Shown: positions 1 through 8,209 of the stretch, piece after piece
Numbering within the stretch: position 1 is the first letter of the stretch
How the letters are laid out: each line of letters starts with the position of its first letter
The notes under the pieces: generated by a model
What the model saw: only the letters and a program-made list of their open reading frames with translations
Database searches by the model: none
Told to the model about the DNA's origin: nothing
Translations under genes and position numbers: made by a program
Source: Chloroflexota bacterium
GTDB taxonomy: Bacteria > Chloroflexota > Anaerolineae > UBA4142 > SHND01
Reading direction: 5' to 3'
Assembly: GCA_029778615.1 (NCBI GenBank)
Contig: JAKOPZ010000126.1
Coordinates: forward strand, 1 to 64,000
DNA: 64,000 nucleotides

Positions 1-152
1 CCTGTGCGCACAACATACAGAATGGCATTCACAATCAGCCACATTTCCCACTTGCGCGGGCGTCCGCGCACATTCGGCGGAAAGAATTGTTCAATCAGCA
101 ACCATTCGCTATACTTCAAGTCGGTCGGGTAGGTTTGGGTGAATTTGGTCAT
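1..152 (-). CDS. IS5-family transposase, N-terminal part (cut by window edge)
   Basis: The minus strand from an ATG at 152 reads MTKFTQTYPTDLKYSEWLLI and continues with FFPP, GRPRKWEMW and NAILYVVRTG-like sequence. This is the conserved N-terminal DUF4096 helix-turn-helix of IS5/IS1182-type transposases (family pattern: W..i...lPp....GRPRk......naILYvlRtG). About 50 residues are present before the window ends. The DDE catalytic core would lie to the left. It would cut and paste its own element; activity cannot be judged here. Confidence 0.8.
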   Translation of the reverse strand, partial: MTKFTQTYPTDLKYSEWLLIEQFFPPNVRGRPRKWEMWLIVNAILYVVRT

Positions 153-195
153 TCCCCAAGCTTACTCGACTTTTAGCGATTTATGAAACACTCTC
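1..195 (-). mobile_element. IS5-family element, one end (continues beyond window)
   Basis: The transposase start plus its outer flank define one end of an insertion sequence. The terminal sequence, read outward on the minus strand, begins GAGAGTGTTTCATAAATC at about 195 and runs inward to the transposase start, which is a typical IS5-family terminal inverted repeat. The adjacent CTAA fits the short target duplication of that family, although only one end is visible. The element lies inside the 3' end of the PIN-domain gene. The rest of the element and its other end are outside the window. Confidence 0.7.
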
Positions 196-625
196 TAAAT
201 GTTCCCAGTGCGAGTAGATGCGGGTCGCCCGTGACAATATATTCCGCTTCACCATCCACACCGCATGCTAGAATGGGATTGTCTTCCGGGTCCTCTCCAA
301 TCTCCGCCACGCTCGTTATGACCTGTACAACTTCTGCCACTTGCGGAATTGCCTCGAGATAGCGTTCGCGTTTGCTGGCTGTTACTTGCGCGCGATACTT
401 TTTTTGAATGTGGGGTCGAGCAAGGACATCGGCGATCTCGTCCAAGATAAATTGTGAGACCAGCGGCGCGAATTTTCCTTCCTCCCCCTGCGAAAAGATT
501 TGCGCGCAGTTGCCTTCCGGCTTGATTGCCGCACGGACAAAGACATTGGCAACGTGCGGGCACTCGATTGGTTCGCCGTACGTTGCGAGTGACCGCACGT
601 TGGTATTAAGGACGGCTCGAATCAT
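173..625 (-). CDS. PIN-domain toxin (COG1569 type), 3' end replaced by IS
   Basis: The 150-residue protein matches the PIN-domain putative toxin family: a start strand (AVLNTN), a helical middle (DEIADVLARP), an acidic cluster (EDPEDNPILACG) and the C-terminal VTGDPHLLALG. Active PIN RNases carry Asp in the first motif (LDTN); here it is Asn, so catalysis may be lost. After LGTF the sequence becomes RECFINR and stops. These codons coincide with the IS5 terminal repeat, so the native C-terminus (usually a SPxEFL segment) has been removed. The ATG overlaps the stop of the upstream small gene (ATGA), the usual toxin-antitoxin layout. Function is inferred from the family. Confidence 0.7.
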   Translation of the reverse strand: MIRAVLNTNVRSLATYGEPIECPHVANVFVRAAIKPEGNCAQIFSQGEEGKFAPLVSQFILDEIADVLARPHIQKKYRAQVTASKRERYLEAIPQVAEVVQVITSVAEIGEDPEDNPILACGVDGEAEYIVTGDPHLLALGTFRECFINR

Positions 626-786
626 TTTTTGCCCTTGCGATGTCTCACTTCCTGGACCGCTCTTTGAACATCTTGCTCTACCTCTTGTTCGCTAAACCTC
701 TCTCCGCCCTTTTGCATGTCCGTCAACGCGTTCATGAAATTTCGCCACGCACGTTGATTCTTGGCGCTCGTTTTCGCGTTTGGCAC
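622..786 (-). CDS. Small antitoxin-like protein upstream of PIN gene
   Basis: A 54-residue reading frame starts with GTG at 786 (VPNAKTSAKNQRAWRNFMNA) and ends in HRKGKK with a TGA that overlaps the PIN start codon. The protein is very polar, with a central SEQEVEQDVQRAVQEVRHRK helix of the kind seen in the C-terminal parts of antitoxins. It begins 6 bases after the stop of the GH66 gene. An upstream ATG at 799 in another frame closes quickly, so GTG is preferred. No named antitoxin family is recognised; the role follows from position and translational coupling. Confidence 0.5.
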   Translation of the reverse strand: MPNAKTSAKNQRAWRNFMNALTDMQKGGERFSEQEVEQDVQRAVQEVRHRKGKK

Positions 787-791
787 ATCTC

Positions 792-2459
792 TCACTCATA
801 TTGAACGATGAGTAAACCCCACACGGTGAGGGACGGGATAGTAAGCACCGTCACTTTGCCACTCCGTTCGAGGTCAAGTCGCTGTGCGCGTCCCGACGCA
901 ACATCGGGCGAAGCATAAAACGCCGCGCGAATCTTGCGCGCAATATTTAATTGCACACGCAAGCGGTTGATGCGGCGCGGCGCCTGTTTGGGTTGATTCC
1001 ACTGCGCGTCGTTCCCGTACAAATTCATCAGACCCACAGTCAATTCATCCTCGCGCTCGCGTACAATTGTCCAAATTGAGGCCTCTTGCGCAGACGGACC
1101 ATAACGCGCGGTTTGCAATTTCACCTCTTGATTAATGCCGCCCGCGTACGTAGTTGAAACATCACGCCAATGCGGGTCAAAAAAATATTCGGCGTAACGC
1201 GAGATGAAATCGTAATCGCGCCGCAGTGCGCGGACAATGCGCTCATCGAGCTGCGCGTATTCGGGAAAGTACGGGTCGCACAACACACCGTTGCGTTCGC
1301 CCATCACGATATGCGAACCGCCGTTCAAATAAATCGCTGCCGTGAGCACGCGCAGTGCATTCACCGCGCCGCGCGCGATTTTTTCATCCTTCGATTGAAA
1401 GGCATCCACATACGCGGCGAGAATCGGCGCGCGTCCGTTGCGCATATTGCGCGCGCACAAAATGATTTCGCGCACATCACGATAGGTGTCGTGCGGTGAC
1501 CACACCTCGATGTACAGCGGCGCAACGCGCGACTGCGCGGCTGGGTCCAAGCCCCACGTATTAACCGCATTAAAAACCGTCGGGCGCGCATCAATCGCCT
1601 TGCTCACACCATCCAAAAACGGTGCGAGCGCGAGTTCAACACTCACAAAATTTCCGCGCGCATCATAACCGACGCGTGGGTAACCGTATTGGTCGAGATG
1701 AATGCCGTCGAAATCGAGTTCGCGGATCGCGCGCACACATTCGTTTCGAAAATGCTGCGCCCAGCGCGCGTCGGCAAGATTCATGATGTTCAGAAAATCG
1801 CCGAGCATGGACGGCGCGCCGTCCGCATCATACAAACCCCATTTGCGATGTGACGACCAAAACGCGGGGCTCGCCGCATACACCGCGGTGTATGCCAGCG
1901 CTTGCATTCCGAACGCGTGCGCGTACCGAATTTTTTCGCGCACGGTTTGCAGCGACAGCGCGCGGTGCAGCGCATCCAAAAAATGTTCGGTCGGCGGAAT
2001 CAGCGTATCGTGGCGATACATCCAGTCGTAAAACTGAATCGCGTTCAGATGATAACGCGCCATCGTGGCGAGACGTTCGCGCGTATCCGATTCCTTTGGA
2101 AAAAAGTCCGCGAGAAATCCGTAACGCGGCGCGAGCCTCCAATCCGCGCAAACATCAAGTGCTGTTGTCGCATTCGCAACGAATTGTCCCCGCACATCGC
2201 GCACGGAAATTTCAACACCATATCCCCGTAAATCGTGCGACGGCAGCACGAGCTCGAGCGCAAACTCTTGGCGCGCATGAGCGCACAGAGAAATCGTTTC
2301 TTGCGCGCGGGCGCAAATTTCGCCGAGGGTGACAAGTTCGACGGAGAGGGTTCCGCGAAAAGCGCGTGCGTGCGCGTTTTCGACATGGATGTGAATCACC
2401 GCGCGTGCCCTTGGTGTGTACGTGGCGCGGTCGGAAAACGCGTCAAGTATTTTTAGCAC
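792..2459 (-). CDS. Glycoside hydrolase family 66 (dextranase-like)
   Basis: This 555-residue protein fits GH66, which holds endo-dextranases and cycloisomaltooligosaccharide glucanotransferases. An N-terminal beta-sandwich (about 1-110) leads into a TIM barrel with the family hallmark YHLNAIQFYDWMYRHD near residue 135. FDGIHLDQYGYPR near 250 carries the likely nucleophile Asp, and YIEVWSPHD near 320 the likely acid/base Glu. A C-terminal beta domain follows. No signal peptide is visible, so it probably acts in the cytoplasm on imported oligosaccharides. The start is a GTG overlapping the end of the GH15 gene by 17 bases, indicating translational coupling. Substrate alpha-1,6-glucan is a family-based inference. 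Confidence 0.82.
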   Translation of the reverse strand: MLKILDAFSDRATYTPRARAVIHIHVENAHARAFRGTLSVELVTLGEICARAQETISLCAHARQEFALELVLPSHDLRGYGVEISVRDVRGQFVANATTALDVCADWRLAPRYGFLADFFPKESDTRERLATMARYHLNAIQFYDWMYRHDTLIPPTEHFLDALHRALSLQTVREKIRYAHAFGMQALAYTAVYAASPAFWSSHRKWGLYDADGAPSMLGDFLNIMNLADARWAQHFRNECVRAIRELDFDGIHLDQYGYPRVGYDARGNFVSVELALAPFLDGVSKAIDARPTVFNAVNTWGLDPAAQSRVAPLYIEVWSPHDTYRDVREIILCARNMRNGRAPILAAYVDAFQSKDEKIARGAVNALRVLTAAIYLNGGSHIVMGERNGVLCDPYFPEYAQLDERIVRALRRDYDFISRYAEYFFDPHWRDVSTTYAGGINQEVKLQTARYGPSAQEASIWTIVREREDELTVGLMNLYGNDAQWNQPKQAPRRINRLRVQLNIARKIRAAFYASPDVASGRAQRLDLERSGKVTVLTIPSLTVWGLLIVQYE

Positions 2460-3528
2460 CGAGCGCGCTCCAGAGAATCAAAAATTTCGCGTGTGACCAA
2501 AGCAACGGTTTGGCGATTTTCCCCCAGCGCGCGACCCACGGCGCATATTCTGCCGGCGCGTTCAAATGCAGCGGCACCTGTTCGGGCAAATCCAAATCCG
2601 CGCCCGCTTGCGCGGATGCCCATTCCAAACATGCGCGGGCGCGTTCTTGATTTCCTGCGCGCGCATGATACCAACCGAGCCACGCCGTCAACAAAATCCA
2701 TTCGCCGCCGCCGTAATACACATCCGCCGCGTACCGATGAACGCCAATGTGCTGTGCCAAATCGCGTTCGATTTTTTGAATCGTCGCGATCGTGCGCGCA
2801 TCGTCGAGCGCGAGCAAACCGTACGGCACTGCCGCGCCAATGAGCGCGGCATCCACATTCTCGTTGCCGATAAATTTGATAAGGTGACCGTCGCGGACGC
2901 CTTGTGCGAGAACGAACGCGCGAATGTCACGCGCAACCCGTTCGTATTTTGTGTCACCGCTCCATTCCGCATACGCGCGCATTCCGCCGTACAACGCGGC
3001 GAGCGTCGAGATGTGAACGCGGTCACCGAATTCTTCCCAACAATCGTAATTCGGCAGCTGCCACAACGCGGCAACGTATTCTGCGACCAACGCCAACGCA
3101 TCACGCCAACGCGTGGCATTCGCGTTTTCCGTTTTTTGCAAATGATGTACCGCGCCCCAAAGCCACGTCCCAAAACCATCGAGTTGAAAATTCGCCCAAT
3201 CTTCGGAACCAATTTCGCCGTCGAGAGTGTAGCGCGTGTGCAGTCCTTCATTCGGCACAAGTGCTTCGCCGCGCGCCGCTTTGTTCATCACTGCCCGCGC
3301 CGCGTCCGCGTGACGCAGTACCGTTTGCGCCGACCAATCGTAAAATTTTTCCGCGCTGTCGTGTGCGCCGACCACATCCATTGCGTACGCGACAAAGGTG
3401 CCATCGCGAAACCACGCATAGTGATAGGTTTTGAAATTGGGTGAGGCAATGTACGCGCCCGAGGGCGATTGATGTTGACGAATCAATTCGATGGAATGTT
3501 GGACGAGCGCGGAAAAGTTTTTAGCCAC
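2443..3528 (-). CDS. GH15 glucoamylase-like enzyme
   Basis: A 361-residue (alpha/alpha)6-barrel protein of the GH15 family, which releases glucose from non-reducing ends of alpha-glucans. SPSGAYIASPNFKTYHYAWF and RDGTFVAYAMD near the N-terminus form the substrate pocket. CWEEFGDRVHIST near 155 carries the general acid pair EE, and YYGGGEWILLTAWLGW near 290 the catalytic base Glu. The chosen start is GTG at 3528, because AAGGAG precedes it at correct spacing and it overlaps the permease stop by 8 bases; a longer frame to 3585 would run deep into the permease. It lacks the N-terminal beta domain of larger bacterial GH15 enzymes and has no signal peptide, suggesting intracellular action. Confidence 0.85.
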   Translation of the reverse strand: MAKNFSALVQHSIELIRQHQSPSGAYIASPNFKTYHYAWFRDGTFVAYAMDVVGAHDSAEKFYDWSAQTVLRHADAARAVMNKAARGEALVPNEGLHTRYTLDGEIGSEDWANFQLDGFGTWLWGAVHHLQKTENANATRWRDALALVAEYVAALWQLPNYDCWEEFGDRVHISTLAALYGGMRAYAEWSGDTKYERVARDIRAFVLAQGVRDGHLIKFIGNENVDAALIGAAVPYGLLALDDARTIATIQKIERDLAQHIGVHRYAADVYYGGGEWILLTAWLGWYHARAGNQERARACLEWASAQAGADLDLPEQVPLHLNAPAEYAPWVARWGKIAKPLLWSHAKFLILWSALGAKNT

Positions 3529-4357
3529 GCACAGCTCCTTGCGTGAGACCTTTGACAAAATAACGCTGCAGTGAAACGAAAACAAAAATCACGGGCGCAA
3601 TCGCGGTGAGTGACGCGGCAAAGACCAGGCCCCACTGCGTCGCGTGTTCGCCGTGAAAGGTTGCAATCGCAATCGGCAGCGTGCGCCAGAGCGGGTCATC
3701 AATCGCGGTCAGCGCCCACGTGAATTCATCCCACGCGAACAGAAATGTAAAAATTGCGACCGTCGCCAACGCGGGCGTAGAAAGCGGCATCACGATGCGC
3801 CAAAAAATGGTCCAATAGCTGCCGCCGTCAATCAGGACTGCTTCTTCCAATTCGCGCGGCAGTCCTTCAAAAAATCCGCGCAAGAGAAATGTGTTGAGCG
3901 GGATGCTGAACGCGAGATACACGAGCACGAGTCCGAACAAATTATTGCGCAGTCCCAAATTTTTCACGAGCACAAATTCGGGAATGATGAGCATGAGGTT
4001 CGGCAGCATGAGCGTGAGTAGAATCGCATAGAACAAAATATTCTTTCCGAAAAAATCAAAGCGCGCGAGCGCGTACGACAACATCGCCGAAACGACCAGT
4101 GAGACCGCAGTGGTCGCCAACGCGACCATCAAACTGTTGCCGAAATAGCGCGCGAAGTTGTTGGACTGCCACGCGTCCACAAAATTTTGCAGTGTGATTT
4201 CTTTTGGCAGAAAGGACGGCGGTACTTCGAGAATATAAATTTGTCCTTTGAACGCGGTCGAGAGCATATAGAGAAAAGGAATCACCATCACCAGCGCGCC
4301 GAAAATCAGCGCCGCATACAACAATGTATGGCTCAGAAATTTTTGTGGACGCAACAT
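3521..4357 (-). CDS. ABC sugar transporter permease, MalG type
   Basis: The 278-residue integral membrane protein has about six transmembrane helices, starting with ALIFGALVMVIPFLYMLSTA. The cytoplasmic EAA loop is clear (EEAVLIDGGSYWTIFWRIVM, near 190), the contact point for the ATPase. This places it in the CUT1 class of carbohydrate importers (MalG/AraQ/LacG). It lies 2 bases after the partner permease and overlaps the GH15 gene, so it belongs to one operon of lipoprotein, two permeases and two glycosidases. No ATPase gene is present in the operon; CUT1 systems often share a distant MsmX-type ATPase. Confidence 0.92.
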   Translation of the reverse strand: MLRPQKFLSHTLLYAALIFGALVMVIPFLYMLSTAFKGQIYILEVPPSFLPKEITLQNFVDAWQSNNFARYFGNSLMVALATTAVSLVVSAMLSYALARFDFFGKNILFYAILLTLMLPNLMLIIPEFVLVKNLGLRNNLFGLVLVYLAFSIPLNTFLLRGFFEGLPRELEEAVLIDGGSYWTIFWRIVMPLSTPALATVAIFTFLFAWDEFTWALTAIDDPLWRTLPIAIATFHGEHATQWGLVFAASLTAIAPVIFVFVSLQRYFVKGLTQGAVRG

Positions 4358-4359
4358 GC

Positions 4360-5334
4360 TTATACCTCAACGGGTTGACGCAAAAATTTGATTTGCACAA
4401 AACTAATCACAAAAATAATTGCCGCGAGAATGTACGACAGCGCCGCGCCGTATCCGAATTCTAAAAAGTTGAACGCCTGATTGTACATGTACGTCAAAAT
4501 CGTTTCCGTGCGATGCAGTGGATTTCCACCCGTCATCAAATAAACGGGAATGAAAACATTGAACCCCCCAATCACCAACAGCACCAACACAAACACCAAC
4601 GTCGGGCGAAGCATCGGAACCGTAATGCGCCAAAAACGCTGCCAGCCATTTGCGCCGTCAATCATCGCCGCTTCGTGCAGTTCCGCCGAGATGCCTTGCA
4701 GTGCCGCGAGAAAAATCACCGCCGACCAACCGACCCCTTTCCAAATTCCTAGCGTCATAATTGCAACCATCGCGGGACCCGGTTCACGCAGCCACGGAAT
4801 CGGTTCTGAAATGATGTGGACGATGTGCATCAAAAAATAATTGACGAGTCCTGCTTCCGACGATTCAAACAAATACACAAACAAAAGCGACACCACAACC
4901 CACGATGTAACCACCGGCAAATAAAAGAGCGTGCGAAACAACACCTTGCCGCGCGGCACGGCGTCGAGAGCGAGCGCAACTAACATTGCCAGAATCATTT
5001 GCCCCGGCACCGTGACGAGCGTATAGAGCGCGGTATTGCGCAGTGCCATCCAAAACACCTCATCGCGAAACGCGTGCGCGTAATTTTCAAAACCGACAAA
5101 CAGACTCGTCGTGCCGGGCGTAATTTTCCAGTCAAACAAACTCATGCGAAACGCTTCGAACAACGGATAGAGCATAAACACCGCAAACACAAGCGCCGCC
5201 GGTAAAACAAAAAAATACGGCGTGAGAAAGAGACGGCGTTTGGGCGGCGCGGACTCAGCGCGCGCGCGGAGAGAAAGGGAACGCATTCGATGTGAGAGCG
5301 CAGGGACGTTGATTTCCAACGCCCCTGCAATCAC
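4360..5334 (-). CDS. ABC sugar transporter permease, MalF type
   Basis: The 324-residue permease has six predicted membrane segments, beginning with YFFVLPAALVFAVFMLYPLF, and an EAA loop (HEAAMIDGANGWQRFWRITV, near 230). It pairs with the downstream MalG-type permease to form the membrane channel of a CUT1 sugar importer. The longest frame starts with GTG at 5334, only 3 bases after the stop of the lipoprotein gene. ATG at 5286 (MRSLSLRARAES) is an alternative that would remove an unusual 16-residue lead. Neither has a convincing ribosome site, so the start is uncertain. Confidence 0.9.
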   Translation of the reverse strand: MIAGALEINVPALSHRMRSLSLRARAESAPPKRRLFLTPYFFVLPAALVFAVFMLYPLFEAFRMSLFDWKITPGTTSLFVGFENYAHAFRDEVFWMALRNTALYTLVTVPGQMILAMLVALALDAVPRGKVLFRTLFYLPVVTSWVVVSLLFVYLFESSEAGLVNYFLMHIVHIISEPIPWLREPGPAMVAIMTLGIWKGVGWSAVIFLAALQGISAELHEAAMIDGANGWQRFWRITVPMLRPTLVFVLVLLVIGGFNVFIPVYLMTGGNPLHRTETILTYMYNQAFNFLEFGYGAALSYILAAIIFVISFVQIKFLRQPVEV

Positions 5335-5337
5335 GAA

Positions 5338-6726
5338 TTATTGTAACAGCGGATCGATTTTCGCGGCCGCGTCGTCGAGTGCGGCTTGGGGTGTTTTTTC
5401 ACCGCGCAGGATTTCTTGTCCTGCGTTGGTCAAGATTTCTTCAATCTTGGGCCAATTCGGATGCGGCAAGCGCGCGCGTGAAGTTTTGATCTGGTCAAAG
5501 AAATATTGAAAGTACGGCTGCGCCTTGACCGCCTGGTCGGCAACGTCACTGCGCACCGGCATTTCACCCACTTGGGCGAGCGCGAGCTGTGATTCCGGCG
5601 TCAACAAAAAGCGCATGAACTCGTACGCCATTTCTTTGTTTTTGGATTGTTGAAATACGGCAATGTCTTCGCCGCCGACCACCGAAATCGAACCCGCAGG
5701 GCCCGCAGGCATGAGCGCCCAATTCAACGTCTTGGTGGGATATTGACTTGCGAAAATTCCCGGCATCCACGGGCCTTCGAGCAAGCTCGCGATTTTGTCT
5801 TGCGCGAAACCCGCCCCCGTATCCAGTCCGCCGCCGAGAATGCCTTTGTCGAGGTACCCTCTATCGAGCATTTGTTTGAGATACATGTACGCGCCAACCG
5901 TTTTTTCACCGTTCACGAATCCGGTCGCTTTCGTTTTTTCAGGATTCGTCACATCACCGCCGAACGACCAAATCCACGGCATAACTGCCCAGCCGTACAA
6001 GCCGCCATCGGCAAAACACGGCGCGTTCGCGCCGCTCTTGATTTTCGCGCACGCGGCGAGCAATTCGTCCGTCGTTTTCGGCGGCGCGCTGACACCGGCT
6101 TTGTCGTATACCTCTTTGTTCCACATCCATGTGCGCGTATTCGTATCGAGCGGCAGCGCGTAATAGTGTCCCTTCCATTCGGTTGTGGACAACGGACCCG
6201 CAATCAAGTTCGCTTTGAGGGCATCGAAATCTTTCATCTCGGTGTCCACTTGCGCGAGCGCGCCGAGGTCCGCAAACTCGGGAATCCAAATAATATCGAG
6301 ACGCGCAAGGTCGGGCGCAGTGCCGCCCGCAATCGAAGTCAACAGTTTGCGTCGAAAATCGCCGTACGGAACATTTTGATGTTGGATGGTCACGCCGGGA
6401 TGCGCGGCTTGAAACTGCGCGATTAATTTTTCAAGCGCTTGAATTTTGGGATTGTTGCCGCCTTCTCCGTACGTGTGCCAAAAAGTCAACGTGACGGGCG
6501 CGGCGGTTGTGGGCGCGGGCGTCGCGGGAACGACGACGGTTTGTTGGGCAACCACAGTTTGGGGTACGGCGACCGTCTGGGGTACGGCGACGGTTTGTTG
6601 TACGACAACGGTTTGTGGAACGACGACCGTTTGTGGAACGGGTGGTGGCGGCGTCGCAGGCGTACCGCATGCCATCAAAACGATAGACAGCAAGATGCCT
6701 CCGACCAGAATATGAATCTGCTTCAT
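5338..6726 (-). CDS. Sugar ABC transporter substrate-binding lipoprotein
   Basis: This 462-residue extracytoplasmic solute-binding protein belongs to family 1 (MalE-like). The signal peptide MKQIHILVGGILLSIVLMAC ends in a lipobox with Cys20 as the lipid anchor. Residues 30-70 form a low-complexity linker of repeated PQTVVV/QQTVAV units, encoded by near-identical direct repeats at about 6535-6650. The binding domain begins with VTLTFWHTYGEGGNNPKIQA and shows typical ligand-lobe segments (WNKEVYDKAGV, GPWMPGIF, MAYEFMRFLLTPESQLALAQ). GGAGGAG stands 8 bases before the ATG. It is the first gene of the operon and should deliver oligosaccharides to the two permeases. Confidence 0.93.
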   Translation of the reverse strand: MKQIHILVGGILLSIVLMACGTPATPPPPVPQTVVVPQTVVVQQTVAVPQTVAVPQTVVAQQTVVVPATPAPTTAAPVTLTFWHTYGEGGNNPKIQALEKLIAQFQAAHPGVTIQHQNVPYGDFRRKLLTSIAGGTAPDLARLDIIWIPEFADLGALAQVDTEMKDFDALKANLIAGPLSTTEWKGHYYALPLDTNTRTWMWNKEVYDKAGVSAPPKTTDELLAACAKIKSGANAPCFADGGLYGWAVMPWIWSFGGDVTNPEKTKATGFVNGEKTVGAYMYLKQMLDRGYLDKGILGGGLDTGAGFAQDKIASLLEGPWMPGIFASQYPTKTLNWALMPAGPAGSISVVGGEDIAVFQQSKNKEMAYEFMRFLLTPESQLALAQVGEMPVRSDVADQAVKAQPYFQYFFDQIKTSRARLPHPNWPKIEEILTNAGQEILRGEKTPQAALDDAAAKIDPLLQ

Positions 6727-6813
6727 GGAATCTTCTCCTCCTTGGAATCTTTGACGTACCGGGTGAAATTTAAGACGGGCACTCGTGCAAGGGGCTGCCT
6801 CCTTTCCACTTTA

Positions 6814-6826
6814 TTCGTTGAATGAA
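6814..6826. promoter_or_regulatory. Operator-like palindrome upstream of sugar operon
   Basis: TTCGTT-G-AATGAA is a 13-base imperfect palindrome, 5 of 6 pairs matching, about 90 bases before the lipoprotein start. It sits in the context CTTTATTC, which is shared exactly by the perfect palindrome in front of the ROK gene. The shared motif suggests both promoters are bound by that regulator. This is an inference from two sites. Confidence 0.5.
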
Positions 6827-6854
6827 CAAAGTTTTTGGCAAAAAAAAGAGAGGT

Positions 6855-8081
6855 TCAAAAATTGAGCGTCATGGCGGTGTCGGCGCGCTGTGAAATCGGA
6901 TGTTGAAAAATTTCGTTCAGGACCAAACTCGCCGCGCCGCGCGCCCACGTTTCATTGCCGCCAAATTCAATGACCACTTGCAAATTGTCCGCAAACCCGT
7001 CAAACGCGTGTTCTCGCAGCGCGGCGCGCATCGGACCAAATCGCCAATCGCCCGCGCGCACGCCTTCCCCGCCGACAATGACCAATGCGGGATCCAACAG
7101 GTTGACCACATTTGCAATACCGATGCCAAGCCAGTGTCCGGAATCCGCCAACGCGCGCCGCGCCAGGGCATCGCCGCGTTCGGTTGCTTTAATAATGCGC
7201 TCCAAGTCCAGATTACGTTCGCTCAATTCGGTCTTGCGTCCTTCGTGAATGCTTTCGCGGATCGAGCGCACCACCGCGGGATCCGAAGCAAGCGCTTCGA
7301 GACAACCTTGCTTGCCGCAGTCGCATTGCGCGCCGCCCGGCTGAACAGTGAGATGACCGATTTCGCCCGCGCCGCCCATTGCGCCACGATAAAATTGTCC
7401 GTTCGTCACAATGCCCATACCGATGCCGCGTCCTACGGTAATTACGACGAAATGCTCCACATCTTTGCCGTGTCCAAACCAGTTCTCGGCAAGCGTGAGT
7501 GTATTGACGTCGTTATCCAAAAAGACAGGAATTTCAAAATGTTCGCGCAGCGGCGCGGCAACCTGCACATCGCGCCAATGCAATATAGGCGAAAAGCGGC
7601 ATACGCCTTCATCTTTGTTGACGATACCACCCATGCCAACACCGATGCCCAATACTTTGGCGCGGTCCACGCGAGATTCTTTGAGCGCGCGTTCAATCGT
7701 ACGAATGAGCGCGCGTAATGTGGGTGTGGGCGTGTCCGCAAGTGTGTGCGAAATTTCGAGGTAATGCAGTACGGTCGCGTCCAAATCAGTGACCGCGGCA
7801 GTGATGGAGTCTGCGGCAAGTTTGACGCCGACGACAAATCCCGCTTTGGGTTCGAGTCGCAAGAGCACGGGACGGCGTCCGCCGCTTGAATACCCCGCGC
7901 CCATTTCATGAATCAAGCCGCGTTCGAGCAGTGCTTGTGTGATATACGTGACCGTTGCAGGGGAGAGACGCGTCTGCTTAGACAGCTCCGCGCGCGAAAT
8001 CGGACCCTGCGTGCGGATGAGATTGAGCAAGAGATTTTGATTGATGCGGCGGATGAGGTCACGATTTCCGGTGCGGAGCAT
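6855..8081 (-). CDS. ROK-family transcriptional repressor (NagC/XylR type)
   Basis: The 408-residue protein has an N-terminal winged helix (about 15-70; ISRAELSKQTRLSPATVTYI as recognition region) followed by a ROK sugar-kinase-like domain. VVGVKLAADSITAAVTDLD marks the ATPase-fold start, DNDVNTLTLAE the sugar pocket, and GHLTVQPGGAQCDCGKQGCL the zinc-binding CxCGxxGC motif. The start is set at ATG 8081 (MLRTGNRDLIRRINQNLLLN) because AAAGG precedes it; a frame to 8138 would include the promoter. It lies upstream of the sugar operon on the same strand and probably represses it until sugar is present. A palindrome overlapping its own start region suggests autoregulation. Confidence 0.9.
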   Translation of the reverse strand: MLRTGNRDLIRRINQNLLLNLIRTQGPISRAELSKQTRLSPATVTYITQALLERGLIHEMGAGYSSGGRRPVLLRLEPKAGFVVGVKLAADSITAAVTDLDATVLHYLEISHTLADTPTPTLRALIRTIERALKESRVDRAKVLGIGVGMGGIVNKDEGVCRFSPILHWRDVQVAAPLREHFEIPVFLDNDVNTLTLAENWFGHGKDVEHFVVITVGRGIGMGIVTNGQFYRGAMGGAGEIGHLTVQPGGAQCDCGKQGCLEALASDPAVVRSIRESIHEGRKTELSERNLDLERIIKATERGDALARRALADSGHWLGIGIANVVNLLDPALVIVGGEGVRAGDWRFGPMRAALREHAFDGFADNLQVVIEFGGNETWARGAASLVLNEIFQHPISQRADTAMTLNF

Positions 8082-8094
8082 GCTGAGACCTTTA

Positions 8095-8107
8095 TTCAAT
8101 GATTGAA
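8095..8107. promoter_or_regulatory. Perfect palindromic operator of the ROK gene
   Basis: TTCAAT-G-ATTGAA is a perfect 13-base palindrome. It begins 3 bases downstream of the -10 box and ends 14 bases before the start codon, where a bound repressor would block transcription. The flanking CTTTATTC is repeated at the sugar-operon palindrome. Confidence 0.6.
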
Positions 8108-8110
8108 AAA

Positions 8111-8138
8111 AGTATATCGTACTTTGGGAGGATGTCAA
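8111..8138 (-). promoter_or_regulatory. Sigma-70-type promoter of the ROK gene
   Basis: On the minus strand, TTGACA (8138-8133) and TATACT (8116-8111) are separated by 16 bases. Both boxes are near consensus, and the palindromic operator follows directly. Confidence 0.75.
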
Positions 8139-8209
8139 GGTTGTAACTTCGGTTGTGCTGCTGGCGTGTGGTGACAGCCTCGCCTCGTGAAAGGAATCGT
8201 CAGTACTAT

